In this document: piece by piece, positions 1 to 13,683 of the stretch
Layout of the letters: every line of letters starts with the position of its first letter
Numbering within the stretch: position 1 is the first letter of the stretch
DNA from: Ignavibacteriota bacterium
GTDB lineage: Bacteria > Bacteroidota > Ignavibacteria > Ignavibacteriales > Melioribacteraceae
NCBI GenBank assembly: GCA_016713565.1
Contig: JADJOX010000007.1
Coordinates: forward strand, 982,501-1,046,500
Direction of reading: 5' to 3'
DNA length: 64,000 bases
Translations under genes and position numbers: made by a program
The notes under the pieces: model-generated
What the model was told of the DNA's origin: nothing
Seen by the model: the letters and a program-made list of their open reading frames with translations, nothing else
The model's database searches: none

Positions 1-3141
<3,141 letters not shown>

Positions 3142-3302
3142 AACACTCTTCCAAAGTTATAATTTGGCAAAAAAAGTAAAACTGCAGAATTTGAATTGTA
3201 ATATATGATAATTATAAAAATAGAACAAATGATTTGATTTTTGCGACTTGATATGAGAAAAAAATCGAGGATCGGACAAAATGATCTTTAGGAGAGAGCA
3301 TT

Positions 3303-3353
3303 ATGGCTTTGCCCGACCCGAAAAAGAAACTTTTAATTGTAGGAAGTATTTAA
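3303..3353 (+). CDS. Possible 16-residue peptide ORF (speculative)
   Basis: In the 190-base gap between the acidic gene and the STAS gene there is a strong Shine-Dalgarno-like AGGAGAG (3290-3296), correctly spaced from an ATG that opens a 16-codon frame encoding MALPDPKKKLLIVGSI. The frame overlaps the end of the STAS gene on the opposite strand by 21 bases. The start of the frame is richer in G and C than its surroundings. It could be a small peptide, a truncated gene start, or chance. Confidence 0.2.
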   Translation: MALPDPKKKLLIVGSI

Positions 3354-3758
3354 AGCATCAAATAAATTTGGATATATTTCAAAAATTCCTTCAAACGTAC
3401 TTAATGACAACAATTGTGGTTTGCTCTTAAAATCAACTATAAGTTTAATATAGCCGCTTTTTTTGTTAACAATTTTAAGATACTTAACCAATGTCCCGAA
3501 AAATATTGAATCCATGAAATAGACGTTTTCAAAATCGATAATTATTTTCGTTTTGCCTTCGTCAATTATTTTAGAAATATAATCCGAAAAATCGGTTACT
3601 TCGTTTACAGTCGCGCGCTCATTATTTACCATAATAATCGCATTCTGGGTTTTAACATCAAATATATTTCTATAATGATTTCTTTTATTTGAAATAAAGA
3701 AATCTTTGCCAAGAATTACATTATTTTTATTCAAAGTCTTTAATGTTTCATTATTCAT
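3333..3758 (-). CDS. STAS-domain protein (anti-sigma-factor antagonist-like)
   Basis: A 141-residue soluble protein whose residues about 35-135 fit the STAS fold of SpoIIAA/RsbV. The signature MDSIFFG (about 76-82) matches the loop MDSxxxG, which carries the phosphorylatable serine of anti-anti-sigma factors, and that Asp-Ser pair is kept. No serine kinase (RsbW-like) or phosphatase gene lies nearby, so the partner must be encoded elsewhere. A start at the first ATG follows a weak purine stretch (AAAGGAAATAAAA). It lies 19 bases downstream of the single-span membrane protein gene on the same strand, and the two may be cotranscribed. A role in a partner-switching cascade is inferred from the fold. 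Confidence 0.75.
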   Translation of the reverse strand: MNNETLKTLNKNNVILGKDFFISNKRNHYRNIFDVKTQNAIIMVNNERATVNEVTDFSDYISKIIDEGKTKIIIDFENVYFMDSIFFGTLVKYLKIVNKKSGYIKLIVDFKSKPQLLSLSTFEGIFEIYPNLFDALNTSYN

Positions 3759-3777
3759 TTTTATTTCCTTTTGATAA

Positions 3778-4209
3778 TTATTTTAAAGCTAACTGACTAT
3801 TTGGAACTTTTTTATTCTTTGGTTCTGATTTTTTATCATCATCTTTTTCTTTAAATCTTCTCTTAAAAATTTTTTCATTTTTGATTAAATTCCAAATTGC
3901 GCCGTTATCAACATTTATTACTTCATTTCCGACCATTATATACTTTACTTCGGCAAAAATTTTAACGTTATTAACTACTGTAGGACTATCAGCCGAATAG
4001 AATTGAACTGTTTTTCTAACATTATCCGGCATTTCTTCATAAAGTCCGGAATAAACAAAATTACTGTCCATTCTCATCGTCATAAGTAACGAGCCTAAAC
4101 TATTTTTTGATTTTTTATAACCGGTTTCATAGCTTGCAAAAATTAAAAAGGCAATTCCCACAACAATAAAAAACAAAACAATATATGCACTTTTTTTTGA
4201 TTCCACCAT
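3778..4209 (-). CDS. Single-span membrane protein, unknown function
   Basis: The frame is open to 4296, but the start at 4209 is preferred: it follows a strong AGGGGG ribosome site with good spacing, and places a membrane helix (about 8-25, AYIVLFFIVVGIAFLIF) next to the N-terminus. The remaining ~115 residues should face the periplasm and end in a highly charged tail (RRFKEKDDDKKSEPK). No known family is recognised. The predicted protein is 143 residues. It precedes the STAS gene and follows the metK-ahcY terminator, so it starts a new transcription unit. Confidence 0.65.
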   Translation of the reverse strand: MVESKKSAYIVLFFIVVGIAFLIFASYETGYKKSKNSLGSLLMTMRMDSNFVYSGLYEEMPDNVRKTVQFYSADSPTVVNNVKIFAEVKYIMVGNEVINVDNGAIWNLIKNEKIFKRRFKEKDDDKKSEPKNKKVPNSQLALK

Positions 4210-4303
4210 TTCCCCCTTGCGAGATAAAGTTTGTATATTTTTGATACTAATTAGGTGGATAAAATTTAGACTGCTGTGTTCTGTGTCAAACATCAATGTG
4301 GGG

Positions 4304-4333
4304 AAATAAAAAACCCGCTCAAATGAACGGGTT
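4304..4333 (-). terminator. Rho-independent terminator of metK-ahcY
   Basis: Read on the minus strand, an AACCCG/CGGGTT stem with one internal mismatch and two further pairs (4312-4333) is followed directly by a run of six T. It lies 26 bases after the ahcY stop codon. Confidence 0.85.
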
Positions 4334-4359
4334 CAAAGAATAATTATTTGGAATAAATA

Positions 4360-6929
<2,570 letters not shown>

Positions 6930-6986
6930 TTAAACCTCTTTTATTATTTTTCTAAAGAAACTGATTAATTTAATTTTATTTAAGTT

Positions 6987-7017
6987 CAAAATTAGAGAAA
7001 ACTCGTCTTTATTCAAA
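6987..7017 (-). promoter_or_regulatory. Bacteroidota-type promoter of metK
   Basis: On the minus strand the sequence reads TTTG, 19 bases, TAATTTTG, an exact match to the TTTG/TAnnTTTG consensus of the Bacteroidota primary sigma factor. It predicts a start about 54 bases upstream of metK. Confidence 0.7.
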
Positions 7018-7030
7018 GTTTGAAAAATAG

Positions 7031-7990
7031 TTGCATTTTTTTAGGATATTCATCAATAGAATTACTCAAATATTACAAATTAAATATCCAATTATACAAG
7101 GCGGAATGGTTTGGGTATCCGGATGGAAATTGGCTTCCGCCGTTTCAAATAATGGCGGCTTGGGTTTAATCGGCTCTGGATCTATGAAGCCCGAATTATT
7201 GCGGGAGCATATTCAAAAATGTAAAGATGCGACACAAAATAAATTTGGGGTGAATTTACCTTTACTCAGAGGTGATGCCGAAGATTTGGTAAATGTAATT
7301 ATCAGTGAAGATGTAAAAATTGTTTTCACTTCCGCGGGTCATCCGGGAAAATTTATTGATAAATTTAAGAGTCAAAATATTACCGTTGTTCATGTTGTTC
7401 CAAACATAAAATATGCTTTGAAAGCTGAAAGTGTTGGATGCGACGCAATTGTCGGTGAAGGAGTTGAAGCCGGAGGTCATAATGGTATTGACGAATTAAC
7501 AACATTTTCTTTAATTCCACAGCTATTACAAGCTGTAAAAATTCCGGTAATTGCAGCGGGCGGAATTTCAAACGGAAACGGAATTCTTGCCGCATTAGCT
7601 CTTGGTGCTGAAGGTGTTCAAATTGGAACTCGTTTTGCGATAACTCAAGAATCTTCTGCTCACGAGTTTTATAAATCAGCGGTTATAAACGCTAAAGATT
7701 GTGATACACATTTAATTCTTAAAAAAATTGGATTAGCCCGAGTAATAAAAAATAAGTTCAGCGAGGAAATTTTAAGTTTAGAACAAAATTGCGCTGATCC
7801 GGAAACACAAATGGAATTTTTAGGTAAAAAACGTGAAATGAAGGGAATTTTTGAGGGAAACATAAATGAAGGTATGTTGGAAGCAAGTCAAAGTTCCGGA
7901 TTAATTGAAGGTATTCCAACAGTTGAACAACTTATGAATGCATTAATTTTTGAATATAACAATTCATTACAAAAACTAAGAAATTTATAG
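7031..7990 (+). CDS. Nitronate monooxygenase / NPD-family FMN flavoprotein
   Basis: TIM-barrel flavoprotein of the 2-nitropropane dioxygenase / nitronate monooxygenase family, which also includes FabK-type enoyl reductases; the substrate cannot be assigned. Visible family features: YPIIQGGMVWVSG near the N-terminus, GEGVEAGGHNG (about 142-152) with the usual FMN-site His, and the phosphate-binding segments AAGGISNGNG and GAEGVQIGTRF. The start is uncertain. The TTG at 7031 has no ribosome site and adds residues (MHFFRIFI) not expected in the family. The only good Shine-Dalgarno, AGGA at 7043-7046, is spaced for an in-frame ATC at 7052, where family-like sequence begins. It is divergent from metK and probably cotranscribed with the membrane-protein gene 12 bases downstream. 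Confidence 0.85.
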   Translation: MHFFRIFINRITQILQIKYPIIQGGMVWVSGWKLASAVSNNGGLGLIGSGSMKPELLREHIQKCKDATQNKFGVNLPLLRGDAEDLVNVIISEDVKIVFTSAGHPGKFIDKFKSQNITVVHVVPNIKYALKAESVGCDAIVGEGVEAGGHNGIDELTTFSLIPQLLQAVKIPVIAAGGISNGNGILAALALGAEGVQIGTRFAITQESSAHEFYKSAVINAKDCDTHLILKKIGLARVIKNKFSEEILSLEQNCADPETQMEFLGKKREMKGIFEGNINEGMLEASQSSGLIEGIPTVEQLMNALIFEYNNSLQKLRNL

Positions 7991-8002
7991 AAAGGAAAAC
8001 AT

Positions 8003-8476
8003 ATGCAGCATTATCAAACATTTGTTGCTTTACATATAATTTTTGCCGGTATGTGGCTTATTTTTTTTGCGGCTGACATTATAATTAAAAATAAAATTAC
8101 AAAAGCTGTTAATCATGAAGTAAAAAATGAATTAATTTCACTTTATTTGCAATTAACAAATTTATTCGGAATTGTAGGAGCAATAGGAATCGCTGTTACC
8201 GGAATTATTCTTGTTATGCAAAATCCAGGTTACGGTTTTTTTGATATGAGTCACGCGCATTGGCTTGCAACAAAGCAAATAATTTTAGTTATAATTTTAA
8301 TTTTGACTTTTGCAAAACTTATCCCTGATTCCAAAAAATTAAGAGTTTCGTTAACCGGCTCAAATTCTGAACTGATTTCAGTCAATTTAAAAAAAGTGTT
8401 TAATACAAATATGATTATAAATTCTCTTGTATTACTTAATTTTCTTTTTGCTATTACTCACAGATTCTATTCATAA
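8003..8476 (+). CDS. Four-helix membrane protein (DUF2269/CopD-like)
   Basis: A 157-residue inner-membrane protein with about four hydrophobic segments: near 5-27, 52-73, 90-108 and 135-152. Helix 1 carries a His (ALHIIFAGMW) and the loop before helix 3 has HWLATKQ, a pattern seen in small CopD/DUF2269-like integral membrane proteins. Some of those bind heme or metal, but nothing here proves it. A good AGAAAGGAAA ribosome site lies just before the ATG, 12 bases after the flavoprotein gene, so the two are likely one transcript. Confidence 0.6.
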   Translation: MQHYQTFVALHIIFAGMWLIFFAADIIIKNKITKAVNHEVKNELISLYLQLTNLFGIVGAIGIAVTGIILVMQNPGYGFFDMSHAHWLATKQIILVIILILTFAKLIPDSKKLRVSLTGSNSELISVNLKKVFNTNMIINSLVLLNFLFAITHRFYS

Positions 8477-8540
8477 TTATGTTTATAATAGCAACTTTTA
8501 ATGGTATTTTTTGACAATGAATTTTCAAATTTACTTTTAA

Positions 8541-9674
8541 ATGAAAAAAATCCTTATTCTTGGTTCCACCGGTTCAATTGGCGTTAGTACTCTGGATGTA
8601 ATCAGAAACTTTAAAGATCAGTTTGAAGTTTTTGGTTTGACCGTAAATTCAAACATCAAACTGCTAAAAAGGCAAATTGAAGAATTTAAACCAAAATTCG
8701 TAGTTGTAAAAAATGGGAATTTTGAAGAATTAAAGAATGAAGTTAATGATTGTAAAGTATTAAATGGCGAAGACGGTCTGATTGAAATAACAAGAAACGG
8801 TGATTATGATATTTTAGTTTCTTCTTTAGTTGGTTTTGCCGGACTCGCGCCAACTCTTGAAAGCATAAAACGAGGAAAAAGAATTGCACTCGCGAATAAA
8901 GAAACTTTAGTTGCCGCAGGAGAAATAGTAATAAAATCGGCTGAAAAATTTAATGCGGAAATTATACCGGTAGATTCTGAACACAGTGCAATTTTTCAGT
9001 GTTTGGTAGGCGAAAAAAAACAGAATATTGAAAAATTATTGGTAACCGCTTCTGGCGGTCCGTTTCTGAAAAAATCGATAATGGATTTGGAAAAGGTTAC
9101 TGTTGGAGAAGCTCTGAATCACCCAAATTGGAATATGGGAAACAAAGTTACAATTGATTCTTCAACAATGATGAATAAAGGCTTAGAAGTTATTGAAGCT
9201 CATTGGCTTTTTGGATTACCGAAAAGAAAAATTGATGTTGTGGTTCATCCGCAGTCAATCGTTCATTCAATGGTGGAATTTATTGACGGCAGTATAAAAG
9301 CTCAGTTAAGTTTGCCGGATATGAAACTGCCTATTCAATATGCGTTGACATATCCGGAAAGATTTGGAAGTAAATTTGTAAATACGCATTTTCCGTCATT
9401 AAAGGAATTGACCTTTTTTGAACCCGATTTAAATAAGTTCAAATGTTTGAAATTGGCATTTGACGCAATGGAACAAGGCGGAACTGCGCCTTGTATACTA
9501 AATGCCGCAAACGAAATTGCGGTTGAAAAGTTCTTTACGGGAAAAATTAAATTTACACAAATTCCTGAATTGATCGAATATGGGTTAAATAATATTGTAA
9601 TAAATCATAATATTGATTTTGAATCAATTTTGGAATGTGATAAAGCAACAAGAGACTTAATTAGTAAAGTATAA
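8541..9674 (+). CDS. dxr: 1-deoxy-D-xylulose 5-phosphate reductoisomerase
   Basis: NADPH-dependent enzyme of the methylerythritol phosphate pathway to isoprenoids, converting DXP to MEP. The N-terminal Rossmann motif LGSTGSIGVSTLDV (7-20), the segment ALANKETLVAAGE, the metal-binding DSEHSAIFQC, the flexible-loop region HPNWNMGNKVTIDSSTMMNK and VVHPQSIVHSMVEF are all present. Its length of 377 residues is normal. rseP follows 31 bases downstream, an arrangement common in bacteria. No clear Shine-Dalgarno precedes the ATG, but the start is fixed by the dinucleotide-binding motif. Confidence 0.97.
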   Translation: MKKILILGSTGSIGVSTLDVIRNFKDQFEVFGLTVNSNIKLLKRQIEEFKPKFVVVKNGNFEELKNEVNDCKVLNGEDGLIEITRNGDYDILVSSLVGFAGLAPTLESIKRGKRIALANKETLVAAGEIVIKSAEKFNAEIIPVDSEHSAIFQCLVGEKKQNIEKLLVTASGGPFLKKSIMDLEKVTVGEALNHPNWNMGNKVTIDSSTMMNKGLEVIEAHWLFGLPKRKIDVVVHPQSIVHSMVEFIDGSIKAQLSLPDMKLPIQYALTYPERFGSKFVNTHFPSLKELTFFEPDLNKFKCLKLAFDAMEQGGTAPCILNAANEIAVEKFFTGKIKFTQIPELIEYGLNNIVINHNIDFESILECDKATRDLISKV

Positions 9675-9705
9675 TTTTTAGAATTTTTAATAAAGGGAGA
9701 GATTT

Positions 9706-11064
9706 TTGGTTAACTCGATTATTTATTTCATTATAACAATTGCGATTTTGGTTTTTGTGCATGAATTGGGTCATTTTTTGGCTGCAAGAATTTGCAAAAT
9801 GAGAACTGATGCGTTTGCGATTGGATTTGGTCAAAGATTATTAGGCTGGAATAAAATTAACAGCTTTACTTTTGGAAATCTTCCAAAAGATTTTGATCTT
9901 CAAGGACATACCGATTATAAAATTTGTCTGCTTCCGCTTGGCGGATATGTTAAAATTGCTGGAATGGTTGATGAAAGTTTTGACACAAAATTTGCAAATG
10001 AAGTACCTCAGCCTTATGAATTTAGAGCAAAGCCAACATATCAAAAATTATTTGTAATTACCGCCGGAGTTTTAATGAATTTGATTCTTGCGATTGTGAT
10101 TTTTTGGGGCGTAAATTTTATCCAAGGAAAGCAGATAATGAAAACTACTTCCCTTGGAGAAGTTGCCGACACAACGCTTGCATATGAAGCAGGTTTCAGA
10201 TCATTTGATAAAATTATTTCTGTGAACGGAACAAAAGTAGATAATTGGGAAGGATTGTTGAATTCTTTGCTTATCGAAAATCTTGGTAAAAATGTAAATG
10301 TTGTTGTAGAAAGAAACGGAAGCGAATTTACATTTACCGCGCCCAGAGAAATTTTATCAAAGGCATCGCAACAAGCTGATTTCTTTCCAATCGGTGATAC
10401 AAAACCTTTAATTAGCAATGTTATGAAAGATTCACCGGCTGAAAAATCCGGAATTAAATCTGGTGATGTATTTTTAGAAATAAATAATGTTAAAATTAAA
10501 TCTACTCAGCAAGTAATTTCAATAATTTCCTCTCACAAAGAAGTTGAATTACCGGTTAAAGTGCTTCGTGAAAAAGATACGGTTTTAGCAAACGTAACAC
10601 CTAGCTCAAGCGGATTGATAGGAATAAATATTGGCGATGCTTATTTGGGAGTTGTAGAAACTAAAGATTATTCATTAGGTGAATCATTAGTTAAAAGCGT
10701 TTCAAACATTGGCAGCTATACCGCGCTAACTTTTAAAATGTTCGGAAATGTAATTCGCGGCGATATCGCGTTTGAAAATTCATTCGGCGGACCGGTAAAA
10801 ATTGCGAAATTCGCTTCTCAATCTGCAGATGCCGGAATTATTCCTTTCTTAATGTTTTTGGCATTGTTAAGCTTAAGTTTGGCGATTATTAATATTATGC
10901 CTTTTCCTGTTTTAGACGGCGGACATTTTGTAATAATTTTGATTGAAGGAATTATTAGAAGAGAGCTTCCGATTAAAGTTAAATTAGCAATTCAAAATTT
11001 TGGTTTTGTAATTTTATTAATGTTTATGGCGTATATTATTTATTCAGATATCGCAAGTTTATAA
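9706..11064 (+). CDS. rseP: RseP-type site-2 (zinc) metalloprotease
   Basis: Intramembrane protease that cleaves anti-sigma factors or signal-peptide remnants within the inner membrane. Helix 1 contains the zinc-binding HELGH (residues about 20-24), and the C-terminal helix holds the second motif NIMPFPVLDGGH. Two PDZ-like regions lie between (about 140-210 and 225-300). The start codon is TTG, supported by a strong AGGGAGAG ribosome site 6-8 bases upstream. At 452 residues it has the usual length. It follows dxr. The ECF sigma/anti-sigma pair at 14.5-15.6 kb is a possible but unproven substrate system. Confidence 0.95.
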   Translation: MVNSIIYFIITIAILVFVHELGHFLAARICKMRTDAFAIGFGQRLLGWNKINSFTFGNLPKDFDLQGHTDYKICLLPLGGYVKIAGMVDESFDTKFANEVPQPYEFRAKPTYQKLFVITAGVLMNLILAIVIFWGVNFIQGKQIMKTTSLGEVADTTLAYEAGFRSFDKIISVNGTKVDNWEGLLNSLLIENLGKNVNVVVERNGSEFTFTAPREILSKASQQADFFPIGDTKPLISNVMKDSPAEKSGIKSGDVFLEINNVKIKSTQQVISIISSHKEVELPVKVLREKDTVLANVTPSSSGLIGINIGDAYLGVVETKDYSLGESLVKSVSNIGSYTALTFKMFGNVIRGDIAFENSFGGPVKIAKFASQSADAGIIPFLMFLALLSLSLAIINIMPFPVLDGGHFVIILIEGIIRRELPIKVKLAIQNFGFVILLMFMAYIIYSDIASL

Positions 11065-11370
11065 AAATAATTTCGTTCTTTGTTTTTATCCCTAGAATTT
11101 AATTCTAGAATTTTTTCGAGACAGCTCTAAAAGGTTTTGAACTGTCATTGCGATGAAGTATGACGAAGCAATCTTTATTCAAAAAAAAGATTACTTCGCT
11201 TCATTCGTGATGACAGAAATCTTTCTGCATATAACATTTTATATTACTTATAATCTTCACTAATTTTTTCCAAACTCATTTTTTTACACAATAAAAAAAC
11301 AATTCTAAACCTGCAAAATCATTTTAACATTTTTACTCAATTTATTTTTCAATTTTTAAACAAGGTAATA
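11065..11370. other. Intergenic region after rseP
   Basis: 306 bases with a small AT-rich palindrome, CTAGAATTTAATTCTAG (11092-11108), followed by AATTTTTTC, which could act as a weak terminator for rseP. A long hairpin repeat follows (listed separately), then AT-rich sequence before the receptor gene with no cobalamin-box-like element that I can see. Confidence 0.5.
11142..11216. repeat. Palindromic intergenic repeat (GTCATTGCGA type)
   Basis: A 75-base imperfect inverted repeat. It starts CTGTCATTGCGATGAAG, passes through CGAAGCAATCTTT, and returns as AAAGATTACTTCG to CGTGATGACAG. The arms pair over most of their length and would form a long hairpin. Sequences of this type (GTCATTGCGA...GAAGCAATC) are scattered between genes in many bacterial genomes. 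No coding capacity. Confidence 0.7.
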
Positions 11371-13182
11371 ATGAAACAATATTTTTACATTACATTTTTT
11401 CTGCTAATTGCTGAAATATTATTTGCACAAAATATTACGGAATATAAAATAGATTCGGTCGTTATTTCTTCAAACCGTATTCCATTATCTTTTTCAGAAA
11501 TTGGAAGAAGCGTTAAAATAATTTCAGATTATGAAATTCAAAATCTACCGGTAGCAAATATTCCGGAATTGATAGATCAGATTAGCGGAATTGATGTAAA
11601 ACAGCGCGGACCCGAAAACGTTCAAGCGGATGTTTCAATCCGCGGCGGAAGTTTTGAACAAACTCTTATTCTAATTGACGGTATTAAAATAATCGATCCG
11701 CAAACCGGACATCATAATTTAAACTTGCCAATAAATTTTTCTCAAATAGAACGCGTGGAAATTTTAAAAGGACAAGGCTCGCAAATATACGGCGCTAATG
11801 CTTTCAGCGGTGTTATTAATTTTATAACAAAAAAAAGCGGAGAAAATAATTTAGGAATTGAACTTAACGGCGGAGAAAATAATTTTTACAATTTAGGTAT
11901 TAATACATCGCAAAAAATTGGCAGTACATTTCATAATTTGTCTTTCAGCAAATCAAAATCTGACGGATACCGCAAAAATACCGAGTTTGAAAATTATATT
12001 TTTTCTATGAACAACTCATTTAAATTTACAAATACAATCATTAACACGCTTTACGGATATTCAGATAAGGATTTTGGAGCGAACAGTTTTTATACAATTC
12101 GATTTCCGAATCAAGCGGAAAAAGTAAAAACAAATTTTGCTTCAGTCTCCGCTGATGCAGATATTTCAAGTATTAGATTTAAACCGAATTTATTCTGGCG
12201 TCTGAATAAAGATGAATTTGTATTGAATAAATTCGATGAATCGTTTTATAAAAATATCCACTCTACAAATTCATTCGGCGGTGAAATTCAAGCTTCCATA
12301 AATCAATTTGGTCAAGCAACAAGTTTTGGAATTGAATTTTCAAAAGATTTAATTGAAAGCAATAATCTTGGAAATCATAAACGAGAAAAGAAAGGATTTT
12401 TCATCGAGCAAATTATCAAACCAATTGATAAAATAAATATAAGCATTGCCGGGTTTGCTTATAAATATTCATCACTTAATTTTAAGTTTTGGCCGGGCGC
12501 TGATGTTTCTTATACTCCAAACAATAATTTAAAATTATTCGCAAATTTCGGAAAAGCATTCCGCATACCAACATACACAGAATTGTTTTATAAAGATCCT
12601 GTTACAATTGGGAATGAAAATTTAAAACCGGAAGAATCAATCAATTATGAAATTGGTATGAATTATACATCAGATTTTTGGGAAACTAATTTCTCTGTTT
12701 TCAGAAAGGAAGGGAAAAATTTAATCGATTACATTTTGAATGAAGATACAAATTTTTGGAAAGCTGAAAATCTTACTAAAATTAATACAAACGGTTTTGA
12801 AATAGGATTTGTATTTAATCTTACAAATTTCACCAATAGTATTTTATCTAAATTGAAAATCGATTACACTTATTTAAATTCCGATAAAATTAATTTGGGA
12901 ATTCAATCCCGTTATAATTTAGAACATTTAAGAAATGATTTGACAATACAGTTTTTCAACAATCTTCCGTTTGATATTCAACAAAGCTGGGCTGTAAATT
13001 ATGAAGAAAGAGTAAGTTTAAAAGATCACTTATCAATTGATACAAAACTTAAGAAAAACTTTACTCGCTTAGAAATATTTATTGAAGCATCAAATTTATT
13101 GAATAAATCTTTTCAGGAAATTCCCGGAGTTCCATTACCGGGAAGATGGATCATTGGCGGCATTTGCGTAAAATTATTCTAA
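11371..13182 (+). CDS. TonB-dependent outer-membrane receptor, BtuB/CirA-like
   Basis: A 603-residue outer-membrane transporter. A signal peptide (about 1-20, ending LFAQ) is followed by a TonB-box-like stretch, then a plug domain to about residue 150 (LPVANIPELIDQISGIDVKQ, VSIRGGSFEQTLILIDGIK, IERVEILKGQGSQIYGANAF). The rest is beta-barrel with alternating aromatic strands, ending in a membrane-type C-terminus (GICVKLF). Similarity is to the BtuB/CirA group, which suggests cobalamin or an iron chelate, but the ligand cannot be read from sequence. It points towards the TonB-like genes at 13.3-14.5 kb, which are convergent with it, and it is a candidate client of those energy transducers. AAGGTAATA precedes the ATG. 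Confidence 0.88.
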   Translation: MKQYFYITFFLLIAEILFAQNITEYKIDSVVISSNRIPLSFSEIGRSVKIISDYEIQNLPVANIPELIDQISGIDVKQRGPENVQADVSIRGGSFEQTLILIDGIKIIDPQTGHHNLNLPINFSQIERVEILKGQGSQIYGANAFSGVINFITKKSGENNLGIELNGGENNFYNLGINTSQKIGSTFHNLSFSKSKSDGYRKNTEFENYIFSMNNSFKFTNTIINTLYGYSDKDFGANSFYTIRFPNQAEKVKTNFASVSADADISSIRFKPNLFWRLNKDEFVLNKFDESFYKNIHSTNSFGGEIQASINQFGQATSFGIEFSKDLIESNNLGNHKREKKGFFIEQIIKPIDKINISIAGFAYKYSSLNFKFWPGADVSYTPNNNLKLFANFGKAFRIPTYTELFYKDPVTIGNENLKPEESINYEIGMNYTSDFWETNFSVFRKEGKNLIDYILNEDTNFWKAENLTKINTNGFEIGFVFNLTNFTNSILSKLKIDYTYLNSDKINLGIQSRYNLEHLRNDLTIQFFNNLPFDIQQSWAVNYEERVSLKDHLSIDTKLKKNFTRLEIFIEASNLLNKSFQEIPGVPLPGRWIIGGICVKLF

Positions 13183-13193
13183 AATTTATTCAC

Positions 13194-13294
13194 AAGATCA
13201 CATCTCTAAAACAATTTTGCTTCGCTGAGATGGGATCTTTTAGATTTGCTAAAAAAAATAAAGATGTAATCTCATAAAGAGATCCCATCTTTTT
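13194..13294. repeat. ~100-bp imperfect palindromic repeat, copy 1
   Basis: Begins AAGATCACATCTCTAAAAC and ends GAGATCCCATCTTTTT, with internal GAGATGGGATCTTTT and AAAGATGTAATCTC segments that can pair with each other. Copy 2 lies at 15706-15806 in the same orientation with only scattered differences. The two copies flank the sigma/anti-sigma/TonB operon. No open frame of its own. Confidence 0.8.
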
Positions 13295-13300
13295 AAGAAA

Positions 13301-13672
13301 TTATTTTTTTTCTTTTTTATCATCCAACTTAAAATGTATGGGAATTACAACTTCAGCTATAACAAATTTTCCGTTTTTTTCACCGGGTATAAATTTTGTT
13401 GATTTTATTGCAGATATTGCGGCTTCATCCAAATCTTTACTTACACTTTTTACAACTTCGGCAGATTCAACATTTCCAGCTTCATCAACATTTGCTTTTA
13501 CAAAAACTTTTCCTTCAATTCCCTCTTGTTTTGCTGACTCTGGATATTTAATATTTTTAACAAGTTCTTGAATTCCGCCCTTAATTTCCGGCATTTTATC
13601 AATTTCATCTTGCGCAAAAATTATTAATGATGATAACAATAAAATGATAAATATTTTATTTAGATTTTCCAT
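13301..13672 (-). CDS. Periplasmic TonB C-terminal-domain protein
   Basis: A 123-residue protein with a signal peptide (about 1-20, ending IIFAQ) and then a single TonB_C domain (about 30-117): YPESAKQEGIEGKVFVKANV, then AAISAIKSTKFIPG. Unlike true TonB it has no Pro-rich spacer, so it is a short energy-transducer-like protein resembling those paired with TonB-dependent receptors or used as BlaR/TonB-like modules in Bacteroidota. It is the last gene of a four-gene operon (sigma, anti-sigma, TonB-like, TonB-like) and starts 11 bases after its larger neighbour's stop. The tail is very lysine-rich (KLDDKKEKK). Confidence 0.85.
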   Translation of the reverse strand: MENLNKIFIILLLSSLIIFAQDEIDKMPEIKGGIQELVKNIKYPESAKQEGIEGKVFVKANVDEAGNVESAEVVKSVSKDLDEAAISAIKSTKFIPGEKNGKFVIAEVVIPIHFKLDDKKEKK

Positions 13673-13683
13673 TTTTCGTCCTT

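Noticed and set aside
6930..6986. SAM riboswitch before metK
   Set aside because: The leader is only about 55 bases, AT-rich and lacks the conserved stems; a promoter explains the region.
8510..8543. TTTG-N18-TACTTTTA as a leaderless promoter of dxr
   Set aside because: The box ends one base before the ATG, so transcription would begin inside or after the start codon; probably chance in AT-rich DNA.
11217..11370. Cobalamin riboswitch before the BtuB-like receptor
   Set aside because: No B12-box-like sequence or suitable stems; AT-rich with no visible structure.
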